Source: Kordiimonas sediminis (lineage in GTDB: Bacteria > Pseudomonadota > Alphaproteobacteria > Sphingomonadales > Kordiimonadaceae). From it: 64,000 bases of DNA. The stretch spans positions 434,001-498,000 of the forward strand of contig NZ_BNCI01000001.1 in the NCBI RefSeq assembly GCF_014656395.1, read 5' to 3'. The position numbers and the translations under genes were made by a program. The notes beneath the pieces were generated by a model. The model made no database searches, was not told the origin of the DNA, and saw only the letters and a list, made by a program, of their open reading frames with translations. The first letter of the stretch is position 1, and each line of letters starts with the position of its first letter. Shown here in pieces: positions 62,658 through 64,000 of the stretch.

Positions 62658-64000
62658 TTAATCATCCTGATGACGGTGTCTTGTATAATGACCAGCCGCC
62701 TCCATTCGATTTCTCGCACCGGTTTTGGCGTAAATATTTTTCAGATGATACCGTACTGCATGTGGGGTAACGTCTAGGACTCGGGCAATTTCCTTATCCG
62801 ACAGCCCCGTGACAAGCTGCGCCAGCACCTCCTGTTCGCGCGGACTGAACTGCACGGGACTATCCCCAGCCGAGGCATAGTTTCCTTCTATCTCTTGCAG
62901 GTAGGTCAACAGCGGCTGCACATCAGAACGGTCGCCTGCTGCACTCAGGGCAGCACACAGACTGTCGGCTCTGCGTCCCAAAATGGTCGCAATCTGATAT
63001 TGGGACGGACAGGGAACCCGCTCTGTAACAGCAGTCAGGTCACGGATAACATCCTCTATAGGCTCCGACGCCGCAAACAATCGCAACCGCCAGCAAAGTC
63101 CAACAACATAATTGCGCACGTTTCCTTGCTTTTGTGCTGCCGTGATGAAGGTATCCAGCACGTCCCTGCTGACTTGATTTCGTCCCTGCTTGACCAGAAT
63201 ACGGGCATGCGCAACCGCTAACGTTTCCTGCTCACGCCAGACCAAAGACTTGATCGTGTGATCCGCTCCCCAGTCTCTGTATATGTCCAAAGCTCTGTCG
63301 AGTTGTCCCAAATCCAGATAGGCAGAAACTCTAAGCGCCTGAACATACTGTTCCAGCAGTTCCAAGTCTTCGCGCCGGGTATGGTCAAGAACGGCTTGGA
63401 AAAAACGGTCCAGACCGTCCGTATCACCGGACGCAACCTTCGTCGCGACAACAGTCCGGTAACTGGCCATATAAATATCAAACCATGCTTCCCTGTTCTC
63501 AAGGGTTGCTGGCACCCGCTGTAAATGACGGCGCGCCGCAGCCAAATCCCCGATTTCGAGATGATATTCCGCCCATATAGCGTCCAGAATGCAGGCAAGC
63601 CCCACGTCTGCTGGAAAATTATCCCGCGCCATGGACGTTGCCTTGGCGTATTTCTTTTTAACCTCTGCCAGATTGCCTTCTGCCAGTGCAACCATGCCAG
63701 TGTGAATATAGATGAACAGCTCACCATAAAATGACTGCGCCAGCTGATATTCTTTGATCGCCTGAATGCTGGCCTGCTTCGACAGTTCAAACTGGCCAAT
63801 TTGCTGCATGGACAAACAGTCAATGGTAATAATATAGCCGCGGATCGTGTGATCCTCTCCGGCATTTTCCAGTACGACCTTGACCGAGGTATGGGACAAA
63901 TGCTGATGAAAAGGCAAACAACTATAGCCCAGCAATAATGTTTCCGTCAGATACCGGTCCGTCAGCAGCATTTTACCGCTACCGCCGGAACGGTCCTGGG
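62658..64000 (-). CDS. LuxR-family (LAL/MalT-like) transcriptional regulator, N-terminus beyond window
   Basis: The C-terminal part of a large regulator. About 345 residues of helical, TPR-like repeats (for example ELFIYIHTGMVALAEGNLAEVKKKYAKA and LGQLDRALDIYRDWG) are followed by a LuxR-type HTH (FSPREQEVLAQLVTGLSDKEIARVLDVTPHAVRYHLKNIYAKTGARNRMEA). The frame is open to the window edge beyond the ATG at 63971, and a MalT/LAL protein would have an ATPase domain upstream, so the gene is probably incomplete here. It lies just upstream of, and on the same strand as, the hydantoinase/DUF917 operon and is its likely activator. Confidence 0.85.
   Translation of the reverse strand, partial: QDRSGGSGKMLLTDRYLTETLLLGYSCLPFHQHLSHTSVKVVLENAGEDHTIRGYIITIDCLSMQQIGQFELSKQASIQAIKEYQLAQSFYGELFIYIHTGMVALAEGNLAEVKKKYAKATSMARDNFPADVGLACILDAIWAEYHLEIGDLAAARRHLQRVPATLENREAWFDIYMASYRTVVATKVASGDTDGLDRFFQAVLDHTRREDLELLEQYVQALRVSAYLDLGQLDRALDIYRDWGADHTIKSLVWREQETLAVAHARILVKQGRNQVSRDVLDTFITAAQKQGNVRNYVVGLCWRLRLFAASEPIEDVIRDLTAVTERVPCPSQYQIATILGRRADSLCAALSAAGDRSDVQPLLTYLQEIEGNYASAGDSPVQFSPREQEVLAQLVTGLSDKEIARVLDVTPHAVRYHLKNIYAKTGARNRMEAAGHYTRHRHQDD

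Noticed and set aside
63969-64000. A P-loop-like GGSGK just upstream of the LuxR-type ATG at the window end
   Set aside because: It is directly followed by TPR-like sequence rather than the rest of an ATPase domain, so it is probably a chance match; the true N-terminal domain would lie outside the window.
1-64000. Transposons, integrases, CRISPR arrays, rRNA genes, attachment sites
   Set aside because: Looked for from the translated frames and by eye for regular repeats; none was found. The single tRNA gene shows no integrase beside it and no second copy of its 3' end was noticed.

Overview
The window (about 50% GC) looks like the chromosome of a free-living, probably aquatic alphaproteobacterium. 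Reasons: an FYDLN-acid-domain gene divergent from aroA and followed by tRNA-Ala(GGC), a full Entner-Doudoroff gene set, four TonB-dependent receptors (TBDRs) each beside a different catabolic module, and Tat-exported enzymes. The genus cannot be told from sequence alone; a Kordiimonas/Emcibacter-like or Sphingomonad-like lineage is a guess.

Layout. 1-4.7 kb: partial PhyH dioxygenase, aroA, FYDLN protein, tRNA-Ala, a DUF2087/VOC pair and a winged-helix-like hypothetical. 4.9-10.7 kb: TBDR plus esterase, NnrS, purU and a stand-alone Lrp-type ligand-binding domain. 11.0-15.5 kb: TBDR, a Tat-exported PLP enzyme resembling PvdN, and an ECF sigma factor without a FecR partner. 15.6-30.3 kb: a sugar island. 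A periplasmic GMC dehydrogenase with its Tat small subunit and a DUF1080 (3-keto-disaccharide hydrolase-type) protein face a sugar isomerase and a Gfo/Idh oxidoreductase, followed by an MFS permease and a LacI regulator. A second LacI regulator, glk, eda, edd, pgl and zwf then complete the Entner-Doudoroff route. Two different near-perfect palindromes mark two LacI regulons: ATGTAACCGGTTACAT at both 3-keto-sugar promoters, and AATTGACAGCGCTGTCAATT (zwf/ppc) with a close copy at lacI/glk.

30.4-36.8 kb: a divergent PEP-carboxylase-like protein, an exported amidohydrolase, an ECF sigma factor with a membrane protein, a small membrane gene broken by an in-frame amber codon, and csaA. 36.9-48.8 kb: a cluster for aerobic CoA-dependent anthranilate (2-aminobenzoate) degradation. 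It holds a CoA ligase, the fused 2-aminobenzoyl-CoA monooxygenase/reductase, beta-oxidation-type enzymes, glutaryl-CoA dehydrogenase, a thioesterase, a Rid protein and three MarR regulators, with a related inverted repeat at two divergent promoters; a TBDR follows on the same strand.

51.0-62.4 kb: a same-strand run of eight genes (two hydantoinase/oxoprolinase A-type proteins, a B-type protein, DUF917, NCS1 permease, cupin, M19 dipeptidase-like protein and a TBDR). It resembles an outer-membrane-to-cytoplasm route for a cyclic amide or related nitrogen compound whose identity is unknown. It is headed by a LuxR-type regulator that runs off the window end. No CRISPR array, transposase, integrase or rRNA was seen.
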